A stretch of 64,000 nt of DNA from Pseudoscleropodium purum (taxonomy: Eukaryota; Streptophyta; Bryopsida; Hypnales; Brachytheciaceae), in contig OZ017796.1 of NCBI GenBank assembly GCA_963969395.1, positions 33,098,243 to 33,162,242 of the forward strand, written 5' to 3'. Numbering within the stretch: the first letter of the stretch is position 1; the number at the start of each line of letters is the position of its first letter. A program made the position numbers and the translations under genes. The notes under the pieces were generated by a model. It made no database searches, was not told the DNA's origin, and worked only from the letters and a program-made list of their open reading frames with translations. Below are positions 21,770-32,841 of this stretch, piece by piece.

Positions 21770-23199
21770 TGCCCCGGTGAGAATTTGATACTAGAAGAAA
21801 TGAACTAGGAGATAAGGAGAGGATGCAACTAGTGTCCTTAGGAAAAAAAAACTCTTTCTACAAAAAGGCAAATTATCAAAGCAACTCCAAAAACTTCCCA
21901 AACATTGGCAAAACTAGTGTATGTTGGGCCCAAGCTTCAATAGACATTCTACCCTAGCCAACCCAATGATGTTATTTCCCCTAGGCTCCAAAAAATTAGC
22001 TCTAGGCATAGCATTATTTAGGAACTTGTTGTTTCACTTGCAAGTACATTTTGAAGAGTATCTTGGTTAATGCTTAGAAGACCAAGTAGCAATTTTGGCA
22101 ACATAGCAGCTTTGGTCATCCATTTACAAACGAAATTTTCAATTTAAAAAAATTTTCATACAATATGTCATTAAGGAATAGTTTTAAAGTCTTGTTGTGA
22201 GCCTCTAACTTATTACTTTGATCTCAGAGGGGTTTTCCCTATTTGCTTTTATCGTTATATTTTACAGTCAAAAACTATGAGCCCCACTGTTATGATGTGG
22301 GTCATCTACTAGTTAAAAGATAGGCATCTTACTTTATTAAAGTTGATTTCAAGTGGTCAAGTAGATAGGCTCATTGGGAAGGTTAGGTGTTGGGTGGTTA
22401 ATCTCATCAGGTGGCTAGGGGTTTGGTGGACATTTGTCCCATATTATTTGCAACCTTGTGACCCTCTTGCAAGTACTTAAAGGCTTGGTTCCCTCTTGTG
22501 TACTCATCTCATTTATCTTATATCATCACTTTCTTTTGGGATCAACTTTTGGAGTTGTAATTTTTGTTGGATATTGTAGTTGTGCTATGAGTTACTTTTG
22601 TGTTTGAGTGAGGATTATACTTTTGAGCTTGAGAAGGTATAGTAGGCAAAATTAAAGAGGGCTTTGAGTGCTATTGCACCTTATAGGTTTTGATAGTTGA
22701 CTTCCAAGGTTCAAGTTCTAGGTGAAAGGAATGTGCTAAAGCAATAGTGGTGTTCTCTTTTCATTAGGAACTAGTTACTTTTGGCATTTGGGATTGAATT
22801 TCCTGTTGGTTATAGGGATCTTTAGTCTTTTAGTAATTCTTTGTTTTTCACAAACATTTACCATAGTCAAGAGCTTTGTGCTTTTTCGGATAGGTAGCAA
22901 AACTTCACAACATCATAGTTGTCACTTGGGCTTTGGGATATTTTTTTTTGCTTTTTTTTTAATAGTAATTTTCATTCTAAAAGACCTAAAAAACATGTTA
23001 ATATTGTATTAGTAGAAGTTCCTACAATTACGATGTGTCCTTTCCTAAAAATCCAAAACTGCTCTAGTACTTCCATTTACCATTTCTAGTGGCAAATAGG
23101 TGTTTAGTATGTCAATTAGGAGTTTGAGATAGATTTGAGCCTTGATAGATAAAATCCTAGAAAACATTTAATTTAGATTATTACTAGATTTATTTAATT
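21770..23199. other. AT-rich region, nothing recognised
   Basis: The first bases complete the right arm of the TIR element cut by the CACTA insertion. The remainder has only short, composition-driven ORFs, such as a hydrophobic 74-codon one at 22788-23012. Confidence 0.35.
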
Positions 23200-24149
23200 C
23201 CGCCGATTCCATAAGAACGTGCACTAAGGATTGGAGAAAGGTGTTTTTAGCTTAAAAACATGCCAGGAGCTCAATGACAAAGTTGGTTCATAGAGATTCT
23301 CTAGTATATGAATGATTATTCCCCAACAAGAAGTAATGATTTTAGACCTTTCCATGATTAGTGCAAGTAAACATTTAAACTTTCAATTAGCATTTGAAAA
23401 CTTCCTAGAGGTTGCCCAAAAAGTTTCATAATTTTTTGAATTGCAAAAGATGACTCCATGAAAGCAATGGTGTAAATAAAGTCCTCTTGGATTCTTTTCA
23501 TACTATCTTGGATTTTCCAAGAAACTTAGGCTAGTGAAAATCTTGAGAAAACACTGTCGGGTAGAGAAGAGCGCGCTTTAGGAACACACGGGGTGTTTGG
23601 CTGCAACTGTTTGTTGTATACTCGGTATTTTCTTCAATCTTCAATCTTCAATCTTCAATCTTCAAACGGTGCCCGTTGGCCTATCATGTGTGGGCTCTAG
23701 ATAGGTATAAAGGTCAAGGAAGGGATAAGGAACCACGGGATACGGGACGGGTAAAATGGGACAGTAGACACGAGCTACCGTCCGAATGATGGGATCCTAA
23801 ACCTCAAATTCACAATCTACTGGCCAAAACTCCAGACCATGAGAACAAACAAGTTTCGACCATGTGGGCCATTAACCCCACTTCGTCACCACGACAATAA
23901 ATGGGTTTGAGTCTTGGTTTTACCCAGACCACCCGCAACAAGGTTTACAAAGCAAAAGGAAATAAAAGACAACGAGCCTCCAAATCAGGCTAGGAATAAC
24001 AAAGCCACATCCCACACATACATATAAAAAAAACCAAAACATTCCTCTTCAAGTTTTGGACTCTTCAAATCTTCAATCTTCAAGTCTTCATGTTTTAATA
24101 AAAACAATGAGAAATCTTCAAAGTAGTACCCTAAAGTAGCTGCGACCTT

Positions 24150-25030
24150 TTATCTAGTGCCACGGATGGCTCACAACTCCAAATGCTAAGTGCAATAGCA
24201 TTTGGGAAAGCTAACCCAGTAACTTAACATCTCTCCAAATTTCACTTCATTTTAAACTACTGTCCAAACGTTATAGGCAAACAAAGTGGCAGTTCTTCTC
24301 CTCCTAGCCAACCAACCACTGACTTTTCAAACTTCTATAACTTTTGATCTACAAATCCTAAACACAAGTGTGATAACAATTTGGAAAGCTAACACATCCG
24401 GCTACAACATGTGAAAATTTTACTAAGAACTAAAATTCTGTCTATAAGTTACAGCCCAGCAAAGTCTCGGTCTCCTATTTTGAGAACCCACTCAACCTCT
24501 AAACTTCTACACTCTATAACTTCTTCAATAAAACTCCAAATATCTTGTGTGATAGCTATTTAGAGAGCTAAATAAACAAACTAACACTCATAAAATTTTC
24601 AAAAGAAATCCTTATACTGACCGAAGGTTATGGCCCTCCAAAGTTTCGGCCTTGCTCTTCACAAGTGGCAGCCAACCTCCAAGTCTTCACACCTCCATAA
24701 CTTCTTCCTCCATAACTTCTTCCTCCAAGCTCCAAATCTTAAGTTTAATGACTGTTTGGAAAGCTAAGATTAGGATGAACACACTTCCAAAGTCCCTTTG
24801 CAAATTAATGGATTGAACGTCAGCTATGGCTTGACAAAGTTTCAGCCTTTCTTCATGAAAGGCACTAAAACTCCTCACATTCAAACACTCCTAACTTATT
24901 CGTCCTAACTCCAAATCAAACTTGCAAACTCATTTTGGAAAGGAAATTTCACAAGGAACAATCTCACTAAATTTCATTAGCAAAAGCCTCATACAATAGG
25001 AGATATCACTCTTTGAAGTTTCGGATTTTT
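24150..25030. repeat. Degenerate ~178-bp tandem repeat, five units
   Basis: Each unit has CTCCAAAT-(N~20)-TTTGGAAAGCTAA and, about 110 bp later, AAAGTTTCGG. The second landmark falls at 24283, 24461, 24640, 24836 and 25015: spacings of 178, 179, 196 and 179 bp. The 196-bp unit contains a perfect 15-bp duplication (CCATAACTTCTTCCT twice, near 24692), which brings it to 181. Units are clearly diverged from each other, so the array is old. It encodes nothing. Confidence 0.75.
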
Positions 25031-25359
25031 TATCACACCAAAATTTCACTATTCACTCCTACACACACACCTCCACACACTCTAAGGAATCTCTCAAACT
25101 ACTTTTCAACCCTTTTTAAGGCAAGGAGGTGGGGCACATCAGCCCATATTCCTCTCCTTTCAAGCCCCACCAAAGATGCCCTTTTCTTTCTCCTTTTATA
25201 TTTTCCAAATCCACCTAATCCTTTAGCAATTTTAATTAAAAGAAAGGCAAAAAAAACACATGAGCCTTCCAATCAACTAGATAAGTAAAATTAAATGAAC
25301 AAACCTAATAAAAATATCACTATAAAATAGCCACGTGCCCTTATAGGTATAAAAGCGTT

Positions 25360-25690
25360 GAAAATCATCCTCTAGTCGCCAAGTCGCGGACTTGGTTGGC
25401 TAGAGAAGCGGTAGTCTTTGGCCACCCGCCGGTCCGGGTTTGAATCCAATTGGACCCATCGAGCGGCTTGGGTGGCCTACGGCTTGGCAAGCTAGTGAGG
25501 CAGGAAATTGGACCAGCCAACCCGCCATCTACCCCCCCTAAGCTGTGCCTGTGACAAGACGGTACAACATCCGTATGCCAACGGGCGCTCCGTTGCATCA
25601 AACCATGGTTCTCACCACGACCAACTCCTTTTATCTCAACTCTTTGTTTATTGAAACTCAAACACACAAAGCTCAGTAGATATATTTACA
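25360..25690 (+). mobile_element. Possible tRNA-derived SINE
   Basis: A GC-rich patch in AT-rich DNA has a box-A-like TGGCTAGAGAAGCGGTAGTC (about 25390-25410) and a good box-B, GGTCCGGGTTTGAATCC (about 25431-25447), at tRNA-like spacing: the RNA polymerase III promoter arrangement of plant SINEs. A non-tRNA body follows to about 25690. No clear poly(A)/poly(T) tail or target duplication was seen. It could instead be part of an LTR with a TATA box at 25347. Confidence 0.4.
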
Positions 25691-26760
25691 TGATGGAAGA
25701 ATTTCCATCAGGACAACGCACTTCAACTTTTGGAATTTTTACCTTTTTACTAGTCTATGATCATTGGCTTTCACTTGCAAAATAGTTTGAAAATGGGGAG
25801 TAGGAGGTGGGAAGTCTTCTAGACTAATTTGGGTCTTCTAAAGACAATGACACAATTGGTTTGGCATTTGGAGTATTTATCCAAAAATTGGAAAGATCAC
25901 AACAATAGTATAGAATTTGGATTTTTTGTTAATTTGTTTTTATGTAGGATTAGTTTAGGTAATTTGAGGGGGAAAGGGGGCCTTAGAAAAGTTTAAAAGG
26001 CCTCCTCCTTGCACTTTGTACCCCTTTTCTTTTAGTATTTGGCCATCCACAACTACATTGTTGGAATTTTGGGTGTTTTGCCAAAAAACCTTATTGTTCT
26101 TGCATTTGGGGCATTTTCCTTGTGGATTTCAAAGCTTTGTGCTATCTATTGCTTACTTCAAAGGAAATTGAAATCCCTTTGAATATTACCATTTGCCTTT
26201 TGTGTTTTTGAGTGGTTTAGTCCCTCAAAATGTTGATTTTCTTGAGTTATTGTGTGTTGTGTCTTGTCTACTAATTAATTCTAATTGAGTTTTGTTGGAG
26301 AGAGATTTCACAACATGGTTGTTGCAAATCTTCCCTTGAAGCTTAGACATTGGAAATTGTGGTTCATGGTGAGTCATTGAGTCATTTGAGAGGTGATTTT
26401 TGTTTCAATCCTCCAAAGTCCTATAATTTGTGTTGATCAGAAGTTGTTGTTTCTTTTCTAACTAGGAACTCTACGTTCTCACTATCATCCTTGTGTTTTG
26501 TCTTGAAAAGTGGTGTTAGCACCATCAAACAACAAAGTTATTGCCTCAAGGCAAATTTCCAAGTTTATTGCTAGTTTTTTTTCTAGTTTTTTAAGTTCAT
26601 GCTAAAACCCCAGATAGTGAAGCTTTGCCCCTATTAGATTTTCCAAGTTTTGTTTTAAGTTAAGGGGTCCCCATTGGAGATCCAAGAATTTGGTTTAAAT
26701 CCCAAAAATTGAGATTTAACCCCTGTGGGTTAGGAAGGACGTTTTTCAGACGTTTGAGAT

Positions 26761-27907
26761 CCAAATTCTTTTTTCCCAAAATGAGGGTTTGCTTCAATCG
26801 GAACTCTGTACAAAATTGGATTAGGGTTGTTTGGGTGGGTGAATCTCAACACTCCACGCGCCCAATCATCCTCACCTTGCCATAATTGCACTGAATCTTG
26901 TAGCTTCTAGGTGCAATAGCTCCACCAATTGGCGAAAACAGCCCTGAATCTTGTAGCTTCTGGGTGCAATAGCTCCGCTGATTCTTCGAGTTTGTGTGAA
27001 TTCTTTTTCCCCCTTGTTCTTACTTTGGCAGCCTACCACGTCCTCAATTCCTGCAACTCAATCATTTGTGCTGCATCCTACATAAATCCCGCAAAATGAG
27101 CCTGGATTGGTGGACAAGACAGTTCATCAAATGTTATAATCTTTGAATCCACCTGGTTGATTGTCACGGTAATTGTCAGTCCATGCTCATAATGTAGTTG
27201 GCTTTCAGATGCAGTGGTGAACTTTTGAACAACCCCGTGGACTAGAAATTACAGCCATTCCTTGTAGACTGTGCCCAGTTGCTCGTCACTTCAGCCATCT
27301 TCTCTGTGATGCACAGGGGTTAAGAGCCAAAAAATTGGGCAACAACTGCCAGTTTTGAACCAATTTTGAAGACAGCAAGGTCGCTAGACCCAGCCAACAA
27401 GGTCGCTTGATTGAGCTAGTATGACTCATTTCACATACATCAATTGATTAATCAAAGTACAAAAATCAGAATGATGCTTTGTGAGGCTCCAGCTTTGATT
27501 GTTTTTTTCTTAAAAGAATTGATCTTTGGAAACAAGTCTTGGGACTACTACTAAACAACGAAGAAGCAAGTTTCAGAGTTTTTTTTATTAAACACCAGAG
27601 GTGAATTTTTAACATTCCAAAGGCAGTTGGAGACGGGTGAAGCCTAAAAATCTAGATTGAGTTGGGAGAACCAGAGCTTAACTTACCTCTGGATCCAAAA
27701 AAACAGATTGAGTTGTAATCTAGATACCACATCCGTGGAGTGAGTTCACAATCAATTAACAACTAGCATCATTTAGTATTAATTGAATGCTCTCATTAAC
27801 TCACAAGTCACTCAAATTGCATTTTCACTGAAGTTCAACCACCTATCCAAGCTCTCTGAGTCAAGCCACCCATAACTGATCAAATAAGCAATTTCAGATA
27901 TGATCTG
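26761..27907. other. No recognised gene; 53-bp tandem duplication
   Basis: CTGAATCTTGTAGCTTCT-GGTGCAATAGCTCC occurs at 26891 and again at 26944, a 53-bp direct duplication with few changes. Nothing else recognised. The region is less AT-rich than its neighbours but has no long ORF. Confidence 0.45.
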
Positions 27908-28327
27908 GACTAAGGTAGATGGCTGTAAAAGCGACCCTTTAAGGGCTGATCCGCCTTTTTCTTAGGTTTGCATGAGCAGAAACATTTTTAGCTCATTTTT
28001 CAGAGAAAGAAAAATGGATGCCTAATGTAACACAAGTGGTTTCATATTTTTCGAAGCATTTTTTAATTAGTTATGAATTTTCAAAGATTTCCGTAGTAGG
28101 TACCTATTTGTGACCATAGGTGTCCCAAAATCTGTCCCTCTGCAACTTCTGAAGCGATTTATGAACTATGGAGGAAATGATTGGCTCTTGGAATAAAATA
28201 AATAATTTTTTCTTGATTCATTCAAGAGCAATAGTGATCCATTTAAAGATCAGCTCCCATCCATTTTACAACCACCTATGGGGTGGTTGCAAGGGGAGGG
28301 GCACTTTTACAACCATCTACCTTAGTG
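27908..28327. mobile_element. 420-bp MITE-like element
   Basis: The left end GACTAAGGTAGATGGCTGTAAAAGCG is mirrored by the right end, whose reverse complement reads CACTAAGGTAGATGGTTGTAAAAGTG: about 26 bp with three differences. A second, internal copy of the right-end word (TTTTACAACCACCTATGG) lies about 50 bp inside. There is no ORF. Target duplications are not convincing, so the superfamily is undecided. Confidence 0.6.
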
Positions 28328-30589
28328 CAAGATGAAGCAAATATTTTCAGAGGACAAAGGATAGAAATGATGGGGATTACAAAAGTTTTGGTAATTTTAT
28401 CACTTGAATTGTAATTACTACAAATTTTGAAAGGTTAAAAGTGTACCAGACCCATTGCCAATCTCTAAACTCTTCTAATCCCAATCATTCAAAAACTATT
28501 GTCTTACTCAATGCTTTCTGCTTTTTTACTCACTACTTTGGAACATGTGTCATGAATCTATTAGTCCCAATTTTGAAAAAAAAAAAATTCTAGCTATAGT
28601 TGGAAATAAATTAGTCTATAAGTTGGTTATTGGGCCCTAATTAGGAATGGGTGGCTCTACCCTCTAGAGGCTCTTCAACTCTAAGTTCCACATTCCACCA
28701 TCTGTGAATGAAATCAAGACTCAAAATCTCTCATGCTTAGTGTCTCGTTCACTAGGAACTTAATGTTGTAGAAGTAGAATGAATTTGAAGTTGCAAAACT
28801 AAATTGATTAGGAAGGAGAAGGGAGACTTAAAGGAAGCTTAGCCATTCATTAGGAATAGTTGACTCCTCATTTAAGGGTGGACTTTGCTTGTAGGACAAA
28901 AAAAAAAGATGAAAGAATGGAATACTTGCCTTATGGGATATTCTAGAATTAATTATTAGTTAAGAGAAGTTAAATAAGCCTTATCGTAAGGTCTTATTTG
29001 ATATTGATACAATTTAGCAAGTATTTAGAGATTAAATTTGGTAGGATTTTATTCCACAAAAAATATCTTGAAGGAAAAAAACACATTGAAAAGACATAGA
29101 TTAGAAAGAAAAAAAAGGAAAAGTTGAAGAGTAAGAGTTTTAGTGTATCCCATTCACCATACGAGCCCAAAAATACGACATTAAAATACAAAGGAGTCGA
29201 TATGGAGATGGAAGGAGTGTACAACAATGTTCAAATTATAATCAACACGAATGGCATTATTGAAGCCACAAAGTTCAAGCTTAATAATTGAAACTTTTAT
29301 CCAAAATTCTTGAATTTTCACAAAAAATGTTAAAGCAGGAATTTATGTTTGAATTGGAAGTTAGAGTAGAATTAAATTGTAGGGGTTTGAAAAACCTAAA
29401 AGTAAACCTAGAAGTAGTTAGAAAATTACTTTAGCCTTTAAAAAATATTTAACCATAAAAATTAGATAGAAATTATCCAAAAATTACTTTGGATGAAAAA
29501 TAATAATAAAAATAGATGAAAAGGTAGAAAGTTGTTAGAGGGAATCTTAAAAGGAATTTTAGCATCTAGAATAAAAGTAGAAGTCCAAAAATAGAAGATA
29601 AAAGTAATTTACAAATCCTAAGGTAAAGAAATTGAGGGGTAAGTTTTGATGTACTGGTTAACAGTTAAAATTTATCATTAAATTACTTTTATTATAAAGG
29701 TAAAAAATAAGAAGCTTTTACTATCATAGGAAGGTAAAATCAAGGCCTCTAAGATAAAATTACTTAGTCTCAAAAATAGAGTAAATCCAAAATTCTAAGA
29801 AAAATTAAGGACCACTAGAGAATTTACCACTCCAATCAAAAAATAAGAAAAGAATAAGTTAGAGGTAGAATCTCAAAGAAAATATTTTTGGAATTCCAAA
29901 ACCATTTTAATCTCCCAAATTAGACCAATATTGACAAAGTTAAAATAGGATGAAGTTTTAAGCCAAAGTAAAGTGGAATTGGATGAAATTTAACTAGAGT
30001 TGATCAAATCTAGTCAAATCTAGAACTTACGTAGAAGATAAAAAATAGAAAATAATCCAAAAATAAAAAGTGAATTTAGATAGTTAGATTGTTAGAAATC
30101 AACAAATAAAGTTTTAGAAGGTAGTTTTAGTATCAAACTTCATCTTTGAATATCTTTTAGATACTTAAGCCAAATTTCAATTTCTTTATCATTGATTTGG
30201 GAAAGGGAAAAATCAGCCCTCTGACTTAGGCTATTTAACTTTTTAGCTTGACTAATCCCATTGGCTATGAATTTTGGTCATTGGAGCCAAAACCAACCTA
30301 ATTACTAATTATTTGAATTTGGTTAGCACTTGCGACAAGGAAAGTTTAGGTAGAAACAAATAACAAAAGATCTATTGCTTGGAAGGTGTAAGTGGATTAC
30401 ACATTGTTAGACACCTAGTAGGATTTTTACTACAAGAAATTCACTACGAACTCGGTTGTGTCCATGATATTTCAACAGTGGGAATAAGCACACACAAAAA
30501 ACCATAAAAAGAGTTTTGAAATTGTAATTGTTCTAAAGTCCTTAGCAATATGGAGGGGGGGGGTACCCCTGAAAAATAGAGTGCTTAAA
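28328..30589. other. Purine-rich AT region; contains dispersed repeat W (-)
   Basis: No gene recognised. From about 29700 to 30420 the minus strand aligns with the plus strand of 3700-4450 (TTTCTATTT, TTGATCAACT, TTTCATCCA, TAAAACTTCATCCTA). The plus strand of 28.9-30.2 kb is very rich in A and G. Confidence 0.4.
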
Positions 30590-31900
30590 CACTCCAATTC
30601 CTTGCTTCTAAAATTTGTTAGGTGTCTAATAGATCAATTAGTGGTTGAGAGAAAAATTAGGTGTTCAAGAGATAGCCAAGCCTAGTAATTGTGAGATTCA
30701 TGTTAGAGACTAATTCAAATCTACTAGTGCATATGACAAAGCCTAACTAAATGAGAGCTATTAGTTCATGGTAGAAAGTCCCTTGTAGTTTGTCAAAATA
30801 GAATTATCATATATTTCAAAAGAATTGTAGAAGTTAGATGTTGGCTTTATAGATGGAAACTCAAACAATAGGAGGGATGGTGTGACCGACGACTAAAGAG
30901 AGGTTATTTTGATATAAAAACATGCTAGGAGCTCAACAACACAATCAATTTATCTAGATTTCCTTCTAGTCAAAAGATTCCTTGTTCATTAGGTTTAAGA
31001 GGAGGTAATTAAAATCAATCTTTTTGTAAAAAATAGAAAATTCCTAGAAATTACTCAAGTTGCAGTAAAATTTTGCTAAAAATTTGGATAAAATTTTTAG
31101 TCACAATAACACAACTCAACAAGTTTCAAGGAATTACAACACCGACAAGTACTCAATTTGGTAGTGTCATCGAATTCCAATGGAATAAAACAAATTTGAT
31201 GTGTTGAAAGCTACATCTAAACAAGGACAAGGAAGAGTCTTTTTTTATTCCTACAATGCCTTTAGATACTCAAAGCAGGTTAAAATCTTTGAAAAATGCA
31301 ATTGATTCTATCATCTGAAATTTTTACATTCCTTTGTTTTGACTATTCATTGGCTTTTGTGAACCTGAATGACCTAAGAAGAGGGAAGTGGGGGTTGTTT
31401 GGGTGAATTTGGACCTTTTGAAGTCAATGGTGCAATCCATTTGTAATTTGGAGATTTTCTCTAAAGCTAGGTGTAGTCCAACTATAGAATTGATTTTGTT
31501 CTAGTAATTAGTGGTAATTAATGGTTAATTCTAGAAATTTCTATAGATTTGTGAACTATAATTTATCATTCGGGACTCAAAGATTATTTTTCTAATTCTA
31601 CATCTTATTATCAATTGTTATAGGTCAAAATCTCTAAAAAGAGTGTTAAACTATAACAGATGAAGTACATTCCGATGTAGTATTTTGTTCATGAAAGCTT
31701 GGAGTACCGAAATTACTCCTAAATTGAACTTGTTATATAGATTAGACACCCTATAGATAGCAAAAATCCAAGCTAGTAGATTTTATTGTAAATATCTTCC
31801 CTAACCCCTAAAGGACTGTAGTCTAACTTTTTGATTTTTAGAGCTACTTTTTCATTTTTTTGTGAACTTTATATATATATCTTATTCTATTTCTAGTATA
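30590..31900 (+). repeat. Dispersed repeat X, copy 3
   Basis: 30880-31500 aligns with 36600-37880 and with copy 2. Shared phrases include AACAAGTTTCAAGG-ATT-CAA (31117 and 37529), GACAAGTACTCAA (31145 and 37563), TCTTTTT-TTATTCCTACAA (31232 and 37673), TTAAAATCT-T-AAAA (31280 and 37715) and ATGACCTAA-AAGAG (31367 and 37800). It is non-coding and old. Confidence 0.6.
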
Positions 31901-32841
31901 TAGTGGAAATAGAACTATATTTTACCATATAGGTGTGAAATGGGTTAAGTAAGTAGTAAGTAGTAAACAAATTAGCAATTAGAAAAGATAAAGAAAAAGT
32001 AATAAAGATAAAGATGAAGAAAAAAAAAACAAAAAAAACCTAGGGTTTCAGGAGGCGCGTGAGAACGTTGCGCTGAAAGCAAGCGTTGCGACCTCTCCGA
32101 TCACCCCCCAAAAATTTGACATTTATCTTACTCCTACTCTCATTTTCTCTCTCCCCTCCCATGTTGTTCATCGTCTTCATTTTTTTTGTGCGTAATTTTG
32201 CACTGTAAATTCATCTTTTTAATATAATTTGTGTGCGTTTATTTTCAGTGTTGTGAATTTGGGCGATTATTGTTTGGGGCGATTGTTGTTTGGGGCATGC
32301 AATTCGTGTTTGCTGAATGCGTGTGTGTATTTGAAAGATTGTATGCATGTTGTTGAATTGTTTGGCTACTGTGTACACTGTAAGTTCCGGTGTTGGTGCC
32401 GAGTGGAAGATGGTGTGTTGTTGAGCGGATCGCAGATCAAGTTATTGCGGTGATTGCGGTGGGGAAAATGTTGATTAATTCGAAAACCTGTGAATGTTGG
32501 TGAGGAATTTTGTGCAAGAGACTAGTTGGAAGAATCAGAGTCTGCGAGTAGAGCCACGAAATCGGTGCTGTGAACGGAGGGGTGTGAGCGGGATTTTGTG
32601 AGACGAGAGTTTTGACTCAATCATCACAAGACCGAAGGCTCAGATTGCACCAGTTTATTACGTGTGAATTTCACGTTGGTGTGGAGAAGCCTGTGAATGT
32701 GAAAGAGGACACTAAAATTGCTCCAGCTTCTACATGTGTGCATAGGTTGGTTTTAATTGGTTGATCAGATAAATTGAATGTGATTACTTTGTTAGGATGC
32801 ATTGTTAGAAGTTAATGTGAGTGTGCATTGCGTTAGAAGTG
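31901..32841. other. Moderately GC-rich region, no recognised gene
   Basis: A pyrimidine-rich stretch with CTCTCTCCCCTCCC (about 32145) looks like a plant 5' leader or an LTR. The 74-codon ORF at 32229-32453 is cysteine-rich but has no motif I recognise and no convincing context. It ends at the LTR-like element. Confidence 0.35.

Larger units (their letters stand above)
23552..25718. mobile_element. Possible insertion within repeat X (LTR-like)
   Basis: Similarity to the other X copies is lost here. The block starts near TGTCGGGTAG and ends near CCATCAGGACA. It contains GC-rich patches, TATA-like sites at about 23710 and 25347, a CTTCAAT microsatellite (about 23632-23664), the ~178-bp tandem array and a SINE-like patch. 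TG...CA ends would suit a solo LTR, but flanking 5-mers do not match exactly and no LTR partner is visible, so the boundaries are tentative. Confidence 0.3.
23200..26760 (+). repeat. Dispersed repeat X, copy 2 (interrupted)
   Basis: 23220-23540 matches 30880-31060 and 36600-36720 (for example TTAAAAACATGCCAGGAGCTCAATGACA against ATAAAAACATGCTAGGAGCTCAACAACA). Matching resumes after about 25720 with 31320-31500: TCATTGGCTTT-ACTTG, TTTGG-CTTTT-AAG-CAATG and a GCATTTGGAGTATTT block. The TTTTAAGTT-AGGGG stretch near 26650 resembles 38740-38770. The 23.55-25.72 kb block between is absent from the other copies and is annotated separately. Confidence 0.55.

Noticed and set aside
25365..25667. 100-codon minus-strand ORF
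   Set aside because: Falls on the SINE-like GC-rich patch and has no motif; explained by composition.
30425..30445. ACTACAAGAAATTC, like a CACTA terminus
   Set aside because: Lacks the leading C, and no inverted partner or 3-bp duplication was found.
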